Shown here piece after piece: positions 42,276-51,830 of a stretch of DNA of 64,000 bases. Location of the stretch: the NCBI GenBank assembly GCA_041984235.1, contig JBHIYN010000005.1:248001-312000 (forward strand). Reading direction: 5' to 3'. A program made the position numbers and the translations under genes. Each line of letters begins with the position of its first letter. Position 1 is the first letter of the stretch. This DNA comes from JBHIYN01 sp041984235. GTDB taxonomy: Bacteria; Pseudomonadota; Gammaproteobacteria; Ga0077536. The notes beneath the pieces were generated by a model that did not search any database, was not told the DNA's origin, and saw only the letters and a list, made by a program, of their open reading frames with translations.

Positions 42276-42806
42276 TCAGCGCGCGAGCCAGCGCCGCTCT
42301 TGTAAAGAATAGCGCAAGCGGCGCTGGCGCGCAGTCGGCACCCAGGTGTCGCCACTGGCCTCGTAGATCTGGAAGATGCGAACCAGCTCGCCGTTGTCCA
42401 CCGCGTACTGGTCGTCGCCGCGGTAACCCTCGGCCTGCGCGGCGTCCAGCGCGGCGATGGCCAGCGGCTGCAGGTGGTGGTCCTTCCACGTGTAGAGATG
42501 TACGCCGCTGGCGCGGCCCTGGTCGTGGCTGAACGTGACCACGACCTCGAAGGCGCCGTCGTGGTCGAGATCGGCGACGAAGCTGTTCGACAGGGTGCCC
42601 TGGTAGGGCGCGGTCAGTCGGGCCAGCAGCAGGGCGTCCTGCTCGACCAGGATCTGGTAGTCGGACGCGCTCAGGATGGCACTGGTGTCGTCCTCGACCG
42701 CAACGTGGAAGCTGCCGTACTCGTGCTGGGCCGCGGCGGCCGGTGCGCAGGACAGGGCGAGACCAAGGGCGGCGGCGAGGAGGCGCGGAATCACGGTGGA
42801 CGACAT
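42276..42806 (-). CDS. secreted PliI-like/EF-loop protein
   Basis: 176 residues with a signal peptide (SSTVIPRLLAAALGLALSCAPAAA). The mature part has DYQILVEQDALLLARLTAPYQG and a calcium-type loop FVADLDHDGAFEVVV. The order resembles PliI lysozyme-inhibitor-like periplasmic proteins, but the similarity is judged by eye only. The next gene on this strand is crp, about 100 bases further on and probably separate. The start is an ATG at 42806 with a weak ribosome site. Confidence 0.6.
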   Translation of the reverse strand: MSSTVIPRLLAAALGLALSCAPAAAAQHEYGSFHVAVEDDTSAILSASDYQILVEQDALLLARLTAPYQGTLSNSFVADLDHDGAFEVVVTFSHDQGRASGVHLYTWKDHHLQPLAIAALDAAQAEGYRGDDQYAVDNGELVRIFQIYEASGDTWVPTARQRRLRYSLQERRWLAR

Positions 42807-42895
42807 CGCAGGCGCTGCGTAAAGGGGGCTGAACAGTCTCGATTCTAACCGCGCCGCGGCACGAGGTCATGACGCGTTACCGTCCGGGCGCCGCC

Positions 42896-42923
42896 TTGAC
42901 TTTTCGCCGGGCGCCGCTATATT
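42896..42923 (+). promoter_or_regulatory. groESL sigma-70-like promoter
   Basis: -35 TTGACT (42896-42901), a 16-base spacer and -10 TATATT (42918-42923). The expected start point lies at about 42930, inside the CIRCE element that follows, so HrcA bound there would block initiation. Confidence 0.7.
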
Positions 42924-42924
42924 T

Positions 42925-42951
42925 CTGGCACTACTCGCCGGAGAGTGCTAA
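42925..42951 (+). promoter_or_regulatory. CIRCE operator (HrcA site)
   Basis: The right half GAGTGCTAA (42943-42951) is perfect, the spacer is exactly nine bases, and the left half CTGGCACTA matches TTAGCACTC at six of nine positions. This is the standard HrcA target, placed just after the -10 hexamer of groES. The hrcA gene itself is not in the window. Confidence 0.8.
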
Positions 42952-43011
42952 TACTAGCCCTCCATTTTCATATAAATCATAGGCTTAAGCGCGTTTGAGG
43001 AGAAGTCATCA

Positions 43012-43299
43012 ATGAAGATCAGGCCTTTACACGATCGGGTCATCGTCAAGCGCTGGGAAGAGGAGAAGACCTCGCCCGGCGGTATCGTCATTCCGGATTC
43101 GGCCACCGAGAAGCCGGTCAAGGGTGAAGTCGTGGCCGTGGGTAACGGCAAGATTCTCGAGAACGGCGAGGTTCGCGCGCTCGACCTCAAGGCCGGGGAC
43201 AAGATCCTGTTCGGCAAGTACTCGGGCACCGAGGTCAAGGTCGACGGCGAGGACCTGCTGGTCATGCGCGAAGACGACATCATGGCGGTTTTCGACTGA
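43012..43299 (+). CDS. groS: co-chaperonin GroES
   Basis: 95 residues, standard GroES: KIRPLHDRVIVKRWEEEKTS at the N-terminus, the mobile loop GGIVIPDSATEKP, and the closing DDIMAVFD. The protein caps the GroEL ring. It follows GAGGAGAAGTCATCA and is 47 bases ahead of groEL, under the CIRCE promoter. Confidence 0.98.
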   Translation: MKIRPLHDRVIVKRWEEEKTSPGGIVIPDSATEKPVKGEVVAVGNGKILENGEVRALDLKAGDKILFGKYSGTEVKVDGEDLLVMREDDIMAVFD

Positions 43300-43346
43300 T
43301 ACGCACCTGCCTCACGAACTGACAACATTCTGGAGATCAACTGAAA

Positions 43347-44993
<1,647 letters not shown>

Positions 44994-45015
44994 GTCACGC
45001 CCACCCGCGTCCCCG

Positions 45016-45046
45016 AGAACCCCGCCCCGTGCGGGGTTCTTTTTTT
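45016..45046 (+). terminator. groESL intrinsic terminator
   Basis: A 10-bp perfect stem, AGAACCCCGC/GCGGGGTTCT, with a five-base loop is followed by a run of seven T (45040-45046). Confidence 0.93.
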
Positions 45047-45330
45047 GTGCGCGGCGCAACCGCGCCACGACGACAATCACCCGCCCCCTTCACGTGCGTG
45101 GCCGCACCAGCGCTGCGCACGCGTGTCGCCCGAGACCTCCGGAAACCTGGCAGCCGTCATCGAGAGTGCTGCATACCCCTCGTTCTTTCAGCATGTTGCA
45201 GGTTCTATTTGATTAGAAATCTGATGGCATGATATTTGAAATGCGTGTCTTCACAGCGCGCGTTCAGGAATTGCCGCGCGCACGCCGCTACCTGAAACAG
45301 GGACCAGGAAATCGAAACCGGAGGACCGTG
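45047..45330. promoter_or_regulatory. gene-free region with candidate promoter
   Basis: After the groEL terminator, about 150 GC-rich bases show nothing clear, then the sequence becomes AT-rich. TTGATT (45209-45214) and GATATT (45231-45236), spacer 16, are a weak candidate promoter for the two-gene operon that starts at 45331. No operator is recognised. Confidence 0.4.
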
Positions 45331-45960
45331 ATGAACACCCTCGATTCGAACCTCATTACCACCAGCGCCAGCGTTCGCGAGTACTTCCACGACGCCTTCG
45401 CCACGGCGACGCGCAACCAGGACGTCGACGTCCAGGAGATGACCTCGGCCTACGTCATCAACCTGCTGACGAGTTACTGCCACGCGACGGCACTCAGGCC
45501 GGTCAGCGACGACGGCAAGCATCACCGGCCGCTGGCCACGATGTACGCCGAGGCGCTCGCCGCCGACGGCCCCGAACAGCGCAACCAGGCTCTGCAACGA
45601 CTCGGTGACATCGCCTTGTTCATCGCCGGCGTGTTCACCGACAGTCTCAACCGCAAGCTGGTCGACGTCGATTACTACATCGGCATGGGCGAGGCCGCGT
45701 ACTGCCACCTGCACGACTCGCTGCAGTTGCGTACCGACCGCTTCGCGCGCACGGAGCTGTTCGCAGAGCTCGGCGAGAAATTCGCCCTGCTGGTCGACGT
45801 GCTGGCCGAGATCAGCGAAATGAGCGGCATGAAGTCGAACGGCGACGTGCTCAGAACCTACGAGATCTGGCTGCGCACCGGCAGCGAACGCGCGCGCCGC
45901 CAGCTCGAACGTTCCGGCATCCACCCGATGTCCGGGCTCGGCACCAGCGCCCGGCACTGA
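45331..45960 (+). CDS. conserved-looking helical protein, unknown family
   Basis: 209 residues, mostly helical, no signal or membrane segment. Blocks such as EMTSAYVINLLTSYCHATAL, ALQRLGDIALFIAGVFTDSL, LVDVDYYIGMGEAAYCHLHD and RTYEIWLRTGSERARRQL look conserved, and the Tyr/Cys/His pattern is unusual. Strong GGAGG precedes the ATG. It is followed 14 bases later by another unknown gene, so the pair forms an operon. I do not recognise a function. Confidence 0.75.
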   Translation: MNTLDSNLITTSASVREYFHDAFATATRNQDVDVQEMTSAYVINLLTSYCHATALRPVSDDGKHHRPLATMYAEALAADGPEQRNQALQRLGDIALFIAGVFTDSLNRKLVDVDYYIGMGEAAYCHLHDSLQLRTDRFARTELFAELGEKFALLVDVLAEISEMSGMKSNGDVLRTYEIWLRTGSERARRQLERSGIHPMSGLGTSARH

Positions 45961-45974
45961 GCGCGGGCTGCGCC

Positions 45975-46628
45975 ATGCTGCTTGCTGAACTGCAGAACGG
46001 CCTCGCGGCGTTGTACGAGACGCCGATCGAGCATTGCGTAACGGACTTCCTGGTCACCGACGCGCGCCTCGCCGCCGCGCTCGACGACGCGCGAACGCCT
46101 CAAACCAACGCCGAGCGCCTGCTGCTGCGGCAGAGCGACGACTGTCTCGACATCTCGCTGTACATCGACGCCAGGGTCCTCGCCGCGCTCGCCGACAGTG
46201 ACCCCTACGAACACCTCGGCGGTGACAACCTGAACGATTTCCTCATCGCGCTGGAAGGCGTCAGCCACTTCAACTACGTGATCTGGAATGCCCGGCACCA
46301 GCGCCAGGTCACGCAGCTCGAGCTCGAGCTGCAGGCCGAGGTAGACAAGTACGTCACCGCGCTGATGCTGCTCGACGAGCAGGGCACGGTGCCCGACGCG
46401 GACGCCTTCCACGGCACCTTGTTCGAGGCCGTGGTGTTCGATACCGGCGGTGACGCCGACAGCGAACAGCGCTACCGCGAAGCCAATCGCTACGCGGGCA
46501 AGTACTGCCACGGTCTCAGCCGGCGGTTTCCCGGCCAGCACCGCGAGCCCTCCTTCATCAACGAGCTGCGACGCTTCTATCGCCTGCCGCAGAACGAGAA
46601 GATACGACGCATCGAACAACGCCACTAG
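45975..46628 (+). CDS. second unknown protein of the two-gene operon
   Basis: 217 residues, start ATG 45975. It is acidic and helical with LLRQSDDCLDISLYIDARVL, SHFNYVIWNARHQRQVTQLELELQAEVDKYVTALMLL, and a C-terminal region that looks protease- or metal-site-like only in its scattered His (YCHGLSRRFPGQHREPS). The ELxLE-x-E-V-D-K-Y helix suggests protein interaction. No family is recognised. It probably works with the upstream partner, as the spacing is 14 bases. Confidence 0.73.
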   Translation: MLLAELQNGLAALYETPIEHCVTDFLVTDARLAAALDDARTPQTNAERLLLRQSDDCLDISLYIDARVLAALADSDPYEHLGGDNLNDFLIALEGVSHFNYVIWNARHQRQVTQLELELQAEVDKYVTALMLLDEQGTVPDADAFHGTLFEAVVFDTGGDADSEQRYREANRYAGKYCHGLSRRFPGQHREPSFINELRRFYRLPQNEKIRRIEQRH

Positions 46629-46633
46629 CAGGA

Positions 46634-46764
46634 TGCAGCAGAACTACTGCGGAGGCCGTGGGCGGCGTTGCGGACTCGGCTGCGGTCCTCATTTAGCCAC
46701 CTAAACTCCGGTCCTCGCCTCGCCCGCGCCTTGCCCACGACCTTCCTCGCTACGTTCTGCTGCA
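46634..46764. repeat. long imperfect palindrome 1 (about 131 bp)
   Basis: Terminal 11-bp arms TGCAGCAGAAC (46634-46644) and GTTCTGCTGCA (46754-46764) are perfect complements. Inner pairs (CGTGGGC near 46657 with GCCCACG near 46733; TTTAG 46692-46696 with CTAAA 46701-46705) share the same centre near 46699. It would form a long, bulged stem in RNA or cruciform DNA. No ORF is credible here. Confidence 0.78.
46657..46680. repeat. 24-bp direct repeat, copy 1
   Basis: This 24-base motif (CGTGGGCGGCGTTGCGG, then ACTCGGC) recurs at 46798-46821 with one mismatch, so the two palindromes share a sequence module and are probably related copies. Confidence 0.75.
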
Positions 46765-46776
46765 CCCTGCCCGCAA

Positions 46777-47005
46777 TGCCAAGCGACTGCGGACAATCGT
46801 GGGCGGCGTTGCGAACTCGGCTTGCCGACGGCCGGGAAGCTGCTGCGCTTGGCATCTCGCGTCGCGACGGTGCTCGGAATCCTCACGTATTGCCCCATAC
46901 GCTGCGGTTCCTGCGCGCCGCCGCGACGCGACCTGCCGGCGCTCGCGACGCTTCCCGGCCGTCGGCTCATCAAACTGCGCTGCGTCGCCGCAACGTGGGC
47001 CAGTG
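46777..47005. repeat. long imperfect palindrome 2
   Basis: Perfect 16-bp arms CCGACGGCCGGGAAGC (46825-46840) and GCTTCCCGGCCGTCGG (46950-46965) have an inner pair CGCGTCGCG (46858-46866)/CGCGACGCG (46922-46930), all centred near 46895. A separate 9-bp pair TGCCAAGCG (46777-46785)/CGCTTGGCA (46846-46854) nests over the left arm. Outer flanks pair weakly to about 47005. Confidence 0.72.
46798..46821. repeat. 24-bp direct repeat, copy 2
   Basis: Second copy of the module at 46657-46680, 23 of 24 bases identical (A replaces G after GTTGCG). It lies on the left flank of palindrome 2. Confidence 0.75.
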
Positions 47006-47012
47006 TCCCGCG

Positions 47013-47351
47013 CTAGTCTTCGATCTTCTTGTGCAGGTGCGGGCGGCTCTCGGGCTTGCCGGCGACCATGTAGCGGTGCTCGTCGCCGGTCGCGGTGACG
47101 TTCTCGTAAACGCCCTCGTCGCGGCGCACGAGCTTGGTGAAGCCCTGGTTCTTGAGCGTCGAATTGCCGACCGGGGTCGCGATGGCGGCGGCCGTCATGC
47201 GCTTGCGCACGGGCGCCTCGAAATCGGTGTCGCCGAGCGGCCGCTGCGCGGCGAAGCAAAGCTCGCCCCAGTTGCGGATGACGAGGTCCATCCTGTGCCG
47301 CACCTCGACCACCTCGTCGTTGGCAGCGCATTCGTAAACGTAAGTCGGCAT
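47013..47351 (-). CDS. FmdB-like protein lacking the zinc ribbon cysteines
   Basis: 112 residues. The start MPTYVYECAANDEVVEVRHRM looks like FmdB/zinc-ribbon regulators (MPTYEYRCxxCG), but the paired CxxC motifs are reduced to single cysteines at residues 8 and 32. A degenerate non-zinc derivative, or a different family with the same opening, is possible. The rest is basic (APVRKRMTAAA, KLVRRDEGVY) and ends RPHLHKKIED. The downstream side holds the palindromes. Confidence 0.6.
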   Translation of the reverse strand: MPTYVYECAANDEVVEVRHRMDLVIRNWGELCFAAQRPLGDTDFEAPVRKRMTAAAIATPVGNSTLKNQGFTKLVRRDEGVYENVTATGDEHRYMVAGKPESRPHLHKKIED

Positions 47352-47368
47352 GGTCGCGATCCGGTGCC

Positions 47369-47608
47369 TCAGGACACGCCGGCGCCGCTCCCGGCGGCGC
47401 GCACCGCGCTGACTGCGGCGTAGGTCGACACGCAGTAGGGGACGCAGTAGGTGAGGACCATCTTGACGCCGTCACCGACGCTGATGGCACCGTCGAGCAC
47501 CCGGTCGCCGTAGTTGATCACCACCAGGATGGTGCCGACCAGCAGCGCGACCTTGCGCGATCGGCGCACGATGTCTTCGCGCAGGGCGAGTTTCAGCCAC
47601 TCCGTCAT
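47369..47608 (-). CDS. nrtS: NrtS-type nitrate/nitrite transporter subunit
   Basis: 79 residues with two hydrophobic helices: KVALLVGTILVVINYGDRVL and GVKMVLTYCVPYCVSTYAAV. The INYGD and TYCVPYCVSTY segments match NrtS, a very small nitrate/nitrite transporter family. The ATG at 47608 (MTEWLKLALREDIVRRS) gives the family's usual length. Nitrate uptake here is inferred by similarity; no other nitrogen gene is nearby. It is 17 bases upstream of the FmdB-like gene on the same strand and may be co-transcribed with it. Confidence 0.75.
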   Translation of the reverse strand: MTEWLKLALREDIVRRSRKVALLVGTILVVINYGDRVLDGAISVGDGVKMVLTYCVPYCVSTYAAVSAVRAAGSGAGVS

Positions 47609-47723
47609 GGCGCGAGGGTAACGCGTTCTCCCGCGCCGCGCATCAGCCTGACCACGGCCGGCGTGACGACGGTGATAGCATGACCGGGGCCGCGCCCGCG
47701 GCCGCAACCGGCGCCTGCGTCAC

Positions 47724-48677
47724 GTGAGTGCATCCAGCAACGAAGCGATCATCGAGGTCGCCGATCTCAGCTACGAGTACCCAGGGCTGCGCGCGCTCGA
47801 CGGCGTCGGCTTCGCCGTGCAGCGCGGCTCCATCACCGCCCTGGTCGGTCCGAACGGCGCCGGCAAGACCACGCTCATGCGCTGTCTCGCCGGCATCGAT
47901 CGCCCACTCGGTGGCAGCATCCGCGTCAACGGCGTCGATGTCGTCGAGGAGCCGCGCCGCAGCCATCGCGGCATCGGCTACCTGTCCGACTTCTTCGGCC
48001 TCTACGGCGAGCTCAGCGTGCGCCGCTGCCTCGGCTATGTCGCCGCGGCCAACGGCATCGAGCCGGCGCGGGTGACCGAAGCGGTTGCGCGCACCGCGGA
48101 CGCACTCGGCCTCGGCGAGCGTCTCGACCAGCGCGCCGGCGATCTCTCGCGCGGCCTGCGCCAGCGCGTCGCCATCGCCCAGGCCATCATCCACGAACCG
48201 AGCGTGGTCCTGCTCGACGAGCCGGCCTCCGGTCTCGATCCCGAGGCCCGTTACCAGCTCGGCGAGTTGTTCGTAGCACTCGGCCGCCGCGGCATGACAC
48301 TGCTGGTGTCCTCGCACATCCTGGCCGAGCTCGAAGCCTATTCGACCGACATGCTGGTCCTGCGCGCCGGCCGCCTGCTCGAACACCGCCGTCTCGGCGA
48401 CGCGGCCGGCCCGACCTGCGAGCTGCTGCTGGAGCTGACCACCCCACCCGCGCAGGCGCTGGAACGGCTCGCCACCGAGACGCGCGTGAGCGCGGCCGCG
48501 GCGACGGACAGCGGCGTGCGCCTGCGCTTCGAGGGCGATGCCGAAGCGCGCGCCGGGCTGCTCGCGCGCCTGGTCGAACACGGTACGGGCGTGGCCCAGT
48601 TCACGCTGGTGTCCGAAGACCTGCAGCAATCCTACCTGCGCAGCATCGCGGCGCGCGGTGACGACGATGAATCCTGA
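47724..48677 (+). CDS. ABC transporter ATP-binding protein
   Basis: 317 residues. Walker A GPNGAGKTT is at 42-50, the signature LSRGLRQRV is near residue 139, and Walker B VVLLDEPASGLDPEAR near residue 160, then the H-loop SSHILAEL. The long C-terminal domain after residue 220 is common in multidrug/gliding-type exporters of the ABC-2 class. GTG start. It overlaps the permease gene by 11 bases, so the two are coupled. Substrate unknown. Confidence 0.93.
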   Translation: MSASSNEAIIEVADLSYEYPGLRALDGVGFAVQRGSITALVGPNGAGKTTLMRCLAGIDRPLGGSIRVNGVDVVEEPRRSHRGIGYLSDFFGLYGELSVRRCLGYVAAANGIEPARVTEAVARTADALGLGERLDQRAGDLSRGLRQRVAIAQAIIHEPSVVLLDEPASGLDPEARYQLGELFVALGRRGMTLLVSSHILAELEAYSTDMLVLRAGRLLEHRRLGDAAGPTCELLLELTTPPAQALERLATETRVSAAAATDSGVRLRFEGDAEARAGLLARLVEHGTGVAQFTLVSEDLQQSYLRSIAARGDDDES

Positions 48678-50013
48678 GCTGGTACGGACCCTGTGGCTGG
48701 AAGCCACCCCGCAACGCCTGTGGCTGATCCCGGCGACCCTCCTCGGCAGTGCGCTGATCATCGCGCGTACGCTGCCCGCCGCGCTGCCGGCGCTCGCACT
48801 GACCGCCTTCGTCGCGCTCACCGCGGTGTGGGGCGCGCGCCAGGCCGCCAACGCCGTGCTCGACGAGGTACGCGAGCATACCTGGGACATCCAGCGCATG
48901 GCGGCGCTGTCGGCCTGGCGCATGACCTGGGGCAAGCTGGTCGGCGCCTGCGCCATGCCGTGGTACGCGGGCGTGATCTGCCTCGGCCTGTATGCCGCCT
49001 ACCGCCCCCCCGAGCTCGGCGCCGAGACGGCCTGGCGCATGGCCTTCGCCGCGCTCCTCGCGCTGGCCGCCCAGGGCCTGGCCCTGACCGCGGCGATTAC
49101 CGCGGTCAACGCCGAACGCCACGCCCGTGGACGCGTGAACCTGCTGCTGGTGCTGTTCCTGCTGAGCCTGCTGCTGCCCGCGCTGGGAACGCTGAGCCTG
49201 CCCGACGTTGCCGATGTCGCCGGCATCCGCGGCAGCGTGTCCTGGTACGGTCGCGTGTGGCCGGCGCCGCTGCTGGCCGTGGTCGCGCTCGCCGCACTCG
49301 CGGCGTGGATGGTGTTCGCGGCCTGGCGCAGCATGTGCATAGAGCTGCAATCGCGCACCCTGCCCTGGGCCTGGCTGGCCTTCATCGTCTGCGTCGCGAG
49401 CTTCGTGTGCGGGCTGCAGCCGGAGCCACCGCTTCCCGCTGCAGGGCGTCGCTGGTTCTCCACGGCCGCGGTCATCGCCTGCGCGCTCGGCTACGTCGCC
49501 GCATTCGCGCTCGCGCGCGATCCCCTGCAGTACCGGCGCGTGCTGCAGGCACTCGCCGAACGCCGCTACCGCCGTGCGCTGGAGGACATGCCGCTCGCCG
49601 TCACTGCGGCGGCCTTCGCCGTGGCACTGGCGCTGCCGGCGGCGCTGCTGGGATCCGACCCCGGGATCAGCAACGAACGTATCGACAATGCCGGCGCCGT
49701 CACGCTCGGCCTCGCCCTGCTGCTGGTGCGCGATCTCGGCCTGCTGCTGTTCACGAGCTTCCGCGAGCGTTCGCGCCGTGGCGCGATCACGGCGCTGATC
49801 TACATCGCCGTGCTCAACCGCATCCTGCCCGGCTTGCTCGCGGTGGCGGGCCTGGCACCGCTGGCCGGCTTCGTCGCCCCGCCGCTGTTCACGGCACCCG
49901 CCGGCGCGCTCGCCGTGTGCGCGGTGCATGCCGTCGCCGGCACGGCGCTGGCGGTGGCGGCGTGGCGCCGCGCCATGCGCCCACTCACCCCACCAGGTGA
50001 TCGAAGATCCTGA
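48667..50013 (+). CDS. ABC-2-like membrane permease
   Basis: 448 residues with about ten or more predicted transmembrane helices in two halves, separated by a loop around residue 230. The N-terminus MNPELVRTLWLEATPQRLW is short and cytoplasmic. It lies directly after and overlaps the ATPase, so they form an exporter. The 3' end overlaps the opposing TraB-like gene by 29 bases. The family assignment is by context and hydrophobic profile; no substrate is visible. Confidence 0.82.
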   Translation: MNPELVRTLWLEATPQRLWLIPATLLGSALIIARTLPAALPALALTAFVALTAVWGARQAANAVLDEVREHTWDIQRMAALSAWRMTWGKLVGACAMPWYAGVICLGLYAAYRPPELGAETAWRMAFAALLALAAQGLALTAAITAVNAERHARGRVNLLLVLFLLSLLLPALGTLSLPDVADVAGIRGSVSWYGRVWPAPLLAVVALAALAAWMVFAAWRSMCIELQSRTLPWAWLAFIVCVASFVCGLQPEPPLPAAGRRWFSTAAVIACALGYVAAFALARDPLQYRRVLQALAERRYRRALEDMPLAVTAAAFAVALALPAALLGSDPGISNERIDNAGAVTLGLALLLVRDLGLLLFTSFRERSRRGAITALIYIAVLNRILPGLLAVAGLAPLAGFVAPPLFTAPAGALAVCAVHAVAGTALAVAAWRRAMRPLTPPGDRRS

Positions 50014-51178
50014 AGCCCGCGACGTAGGTCCCGATCGCCGAGCCCAGGGTGCTCAGGAAGAACACCAGCAGGGTGCGCGCGACGCGATTGTGGCGCCAGC
50101 CGGACAGCGTGGTGGTATCGCTGCGCAGCCGCCCGAAGTCGGCTACGGTCGGCTTGCGGATCCAGGCCTCGACCAGGGCCGTCACCATGCCGGCGCCGAT
50201 GGTCGGGTTGAGCGAGGTCAGCGGCGCGGCGACGAAGGCGCTGACCAGCGTCACCACGTGGCCGCCGGCCAGCGCCACGCCGAGCGACGCCAGGCTGCCG
50301 TTGATCAGCACCCATTCCAGCACCAGCGTCATGCCGAGCTCGGTGCTGCGCGAGAAGCCGACGCCGAACCCGGCCAGCACCAGCGCCACGATCAGCCATG
50401 GCACGAAACGCAGCCAGCGGCGCGCCGGCGGCAGCGTCTCGAGCTCGGCCAGGCGCGCCTCGCGATCGGCGAAGCCCTCCTCGAGATGCCGCTTCAGGCC
50501 CTTCAGATGACCCGCGCCCACCACCGCCAGGATGCGCCGCGGCGTGTCGTCGACCTGCTGCAGCAGCTTTGCCGCCATGTACTCGTCGCGTTCGTCGATG
50601 AGCGGGGTGTAAATGGGTCCGGCAGCGTCGGCGAACTGGGCGAAGGTGCTCTCCAGTACGTCACCTTCCTTGAGCGCCTCGATCTCCTCTTCCGGGATCT
50701 CGTCGTTGGCGACCACGCTCGCGAACAGGCCAGAGAACAGGTAGAGGCGCTTCCACCACGGCACGTTGCGGTAGATCCGCCGCAGCGTGGTGCCGACGTC
50801 GCGATCGATGAGGTGCAGCGGCAGGCCGCGCTCGTGCGCACCGTCGATCGCGGCGCGCATCTCGGCGCCGGGCTCGATGCCGAACTGCTCGGCGATGCGC
50901 TGCTGGAAAGCGCCCATCGCGAGCATGGCGGTGACCATGGGCGCCTTGCCCGCGCGAATCACCTCGAACAGGTCCATGCGACCGAGCGCGTCGGGGTCGA
51001 TCATGGAGCCGTGGCGGTTGGGGCACAGCTCGACCGCGATCTCGTCCCACTCGCCGCCGGCGATCTCCGCGCGCACCGCCTCCGCGCTCGCGCGCGAGAC
51101 GTGGGCGGTGCCGAGCAGGCGGATGCGGGTCGCGCCGAAGGCGAGATCCTCGTGCGGCTGCGGCGCCGGCGTACTCAT
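49985..51178 (-). CDS. TraB/PrgY-like membrane protein
   Basis: 397 residues. The soluble TraB domain begins with IRLLGTAHVSRASAEAVRAEI and has a second conserved His in VGAGHLKGLKRHL, the two metal-site signatures of the family. Four hydrophobic helices follow from residue 260 onwards (PWLIVALVLAGFGVGF and three more). TraB-family proteins are proposed to bind metal and act on peptides or in mitochondrial-like quality control; the role in bacteria is unclear. It is coupled by an ATGA overlap to the upstream retropepsin-like gene. Confidence 0.82.
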   Translation of the reverse strand: MSTPAPQPHEDLAFGATRIRLLGTAHVSRASAEAVRAEIAGGEWDEIAVELCPNRHGSMIDPDALGRMDLFEVIRAGKAPMVTAMLAMGAFQQRIAEQFGIEPGAEMRAAIDGAHERGLPLHLIDRDVGTTLRRIYRNVPWWKRLYLFSGLFASVVANDEIPEEEIEALKEGDVLESTFAQFADAAGPIYTPLIDERDEYMAAKLLQQVDDTPRRILAVVGAGHLKGLKRHLEEGFADREARLAELETLPPARRWLRFVPWLIVALVLAGFGVGFSRSTELGMTLVLEWVLINGSLASLGVALAGGHVVTLVSAFVAAPLTSLNPTIGAGMVTALVEAWIRKPTVADFGRLRSDTTTLSGWRHNRVARTLLVFFLSTLGSAIGTYVAGFRIFDHLVG

Positions 51179-51675
51179 ATCTCGCGCTCGCGTACCGGCG
51201 CGACCGCGTAGCCGTGGCGCAGGAAATTGCGCCCTAGCAAGAGCTTGTCACCGGCGCGGCTGCGGTCGTTGAGGTTGGTCAGGATGCGGTGGTCGCGGCC
51301 GCGGAAACGCAGGGTCAGGTAGACGTGGTAACGCACCTCGCGGCAATCGGCGGTGCGGATGCCGCGCACCTGCTCGACGCGCGCACTGAGCGTCCGCTCG
51401 GCGCCGTCGTCATTGACCAGCGTGAACCGGATCATGCGTCCGACGTCGCTGCGGGAAGGGCGGCCGCTGCCGCCGACGACCTCGAGATCGCGCGCGTTGA
51501 TCGACGACACCACGGCGCCGGTGTCGAGACGTGCCCTGAAACCGAGCCCGGCCTCGACGACGTCAACGCGCTGCTGCGGCGCGAGGATATTCGCGCTGAC
51601 TGCACTGCGCCCGGCGACGAAGCCGCACACGACACCGGCCAGGACCAGCGACACGCTTGTGGCGACACGATTCAT
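51175..51675 (-). CDS. retropepsin-like putative protease (PF05618-like)
   Basis: 166 residues. After an N-terminal hydrophobic segment (VATSVSLVLAGVVCGFVAGRS) comes the aspartic-protease-like loop RLDTGAVVSSINA, then VRYHVYLTLRFRGRDHRILTNLNDRS and DKLLLGRNFL, the PF05618 pattern once called an ATP-dependent zinc protease. The DTGA catalytic-type Asp is intact. ATG 51675 is chosen over a longer frame. Its TGA overlaps the TraB ATG (ATGA), so the two products are made together; a peptide-handling pair is plausible. Confidence 0.8.
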   Translation of the reverse strand: MNRVATSVSLVLAGVVCGFVAGRSAVSANILAPQQRVDVVEAGLGFRARLDTGAVVSSINARDLEVVGGSGRPSRSDVGRMIRFTLVNDDGAERTLSARVEQVRGIRTADCREVRYHVYLTLRFRGRDHRILTNLNDRSRAGDKLLLGRNFLRHGYAVAPVREREI

Positions 51676-51830
51676 CGACGCGGGGAACTCCAGGGACGGC
51701 AGCGGGCGCGAACGCGCGGCCGCCATTGTACGCGCGAACGCCGAGCTACGGCCAAGCCGCAGCCCGCGTTCAGGGCGGATTCAGCGTCGCGACACTAGGC
51801 TGAACGCCACACCCTGACCGGAGACCGGTT

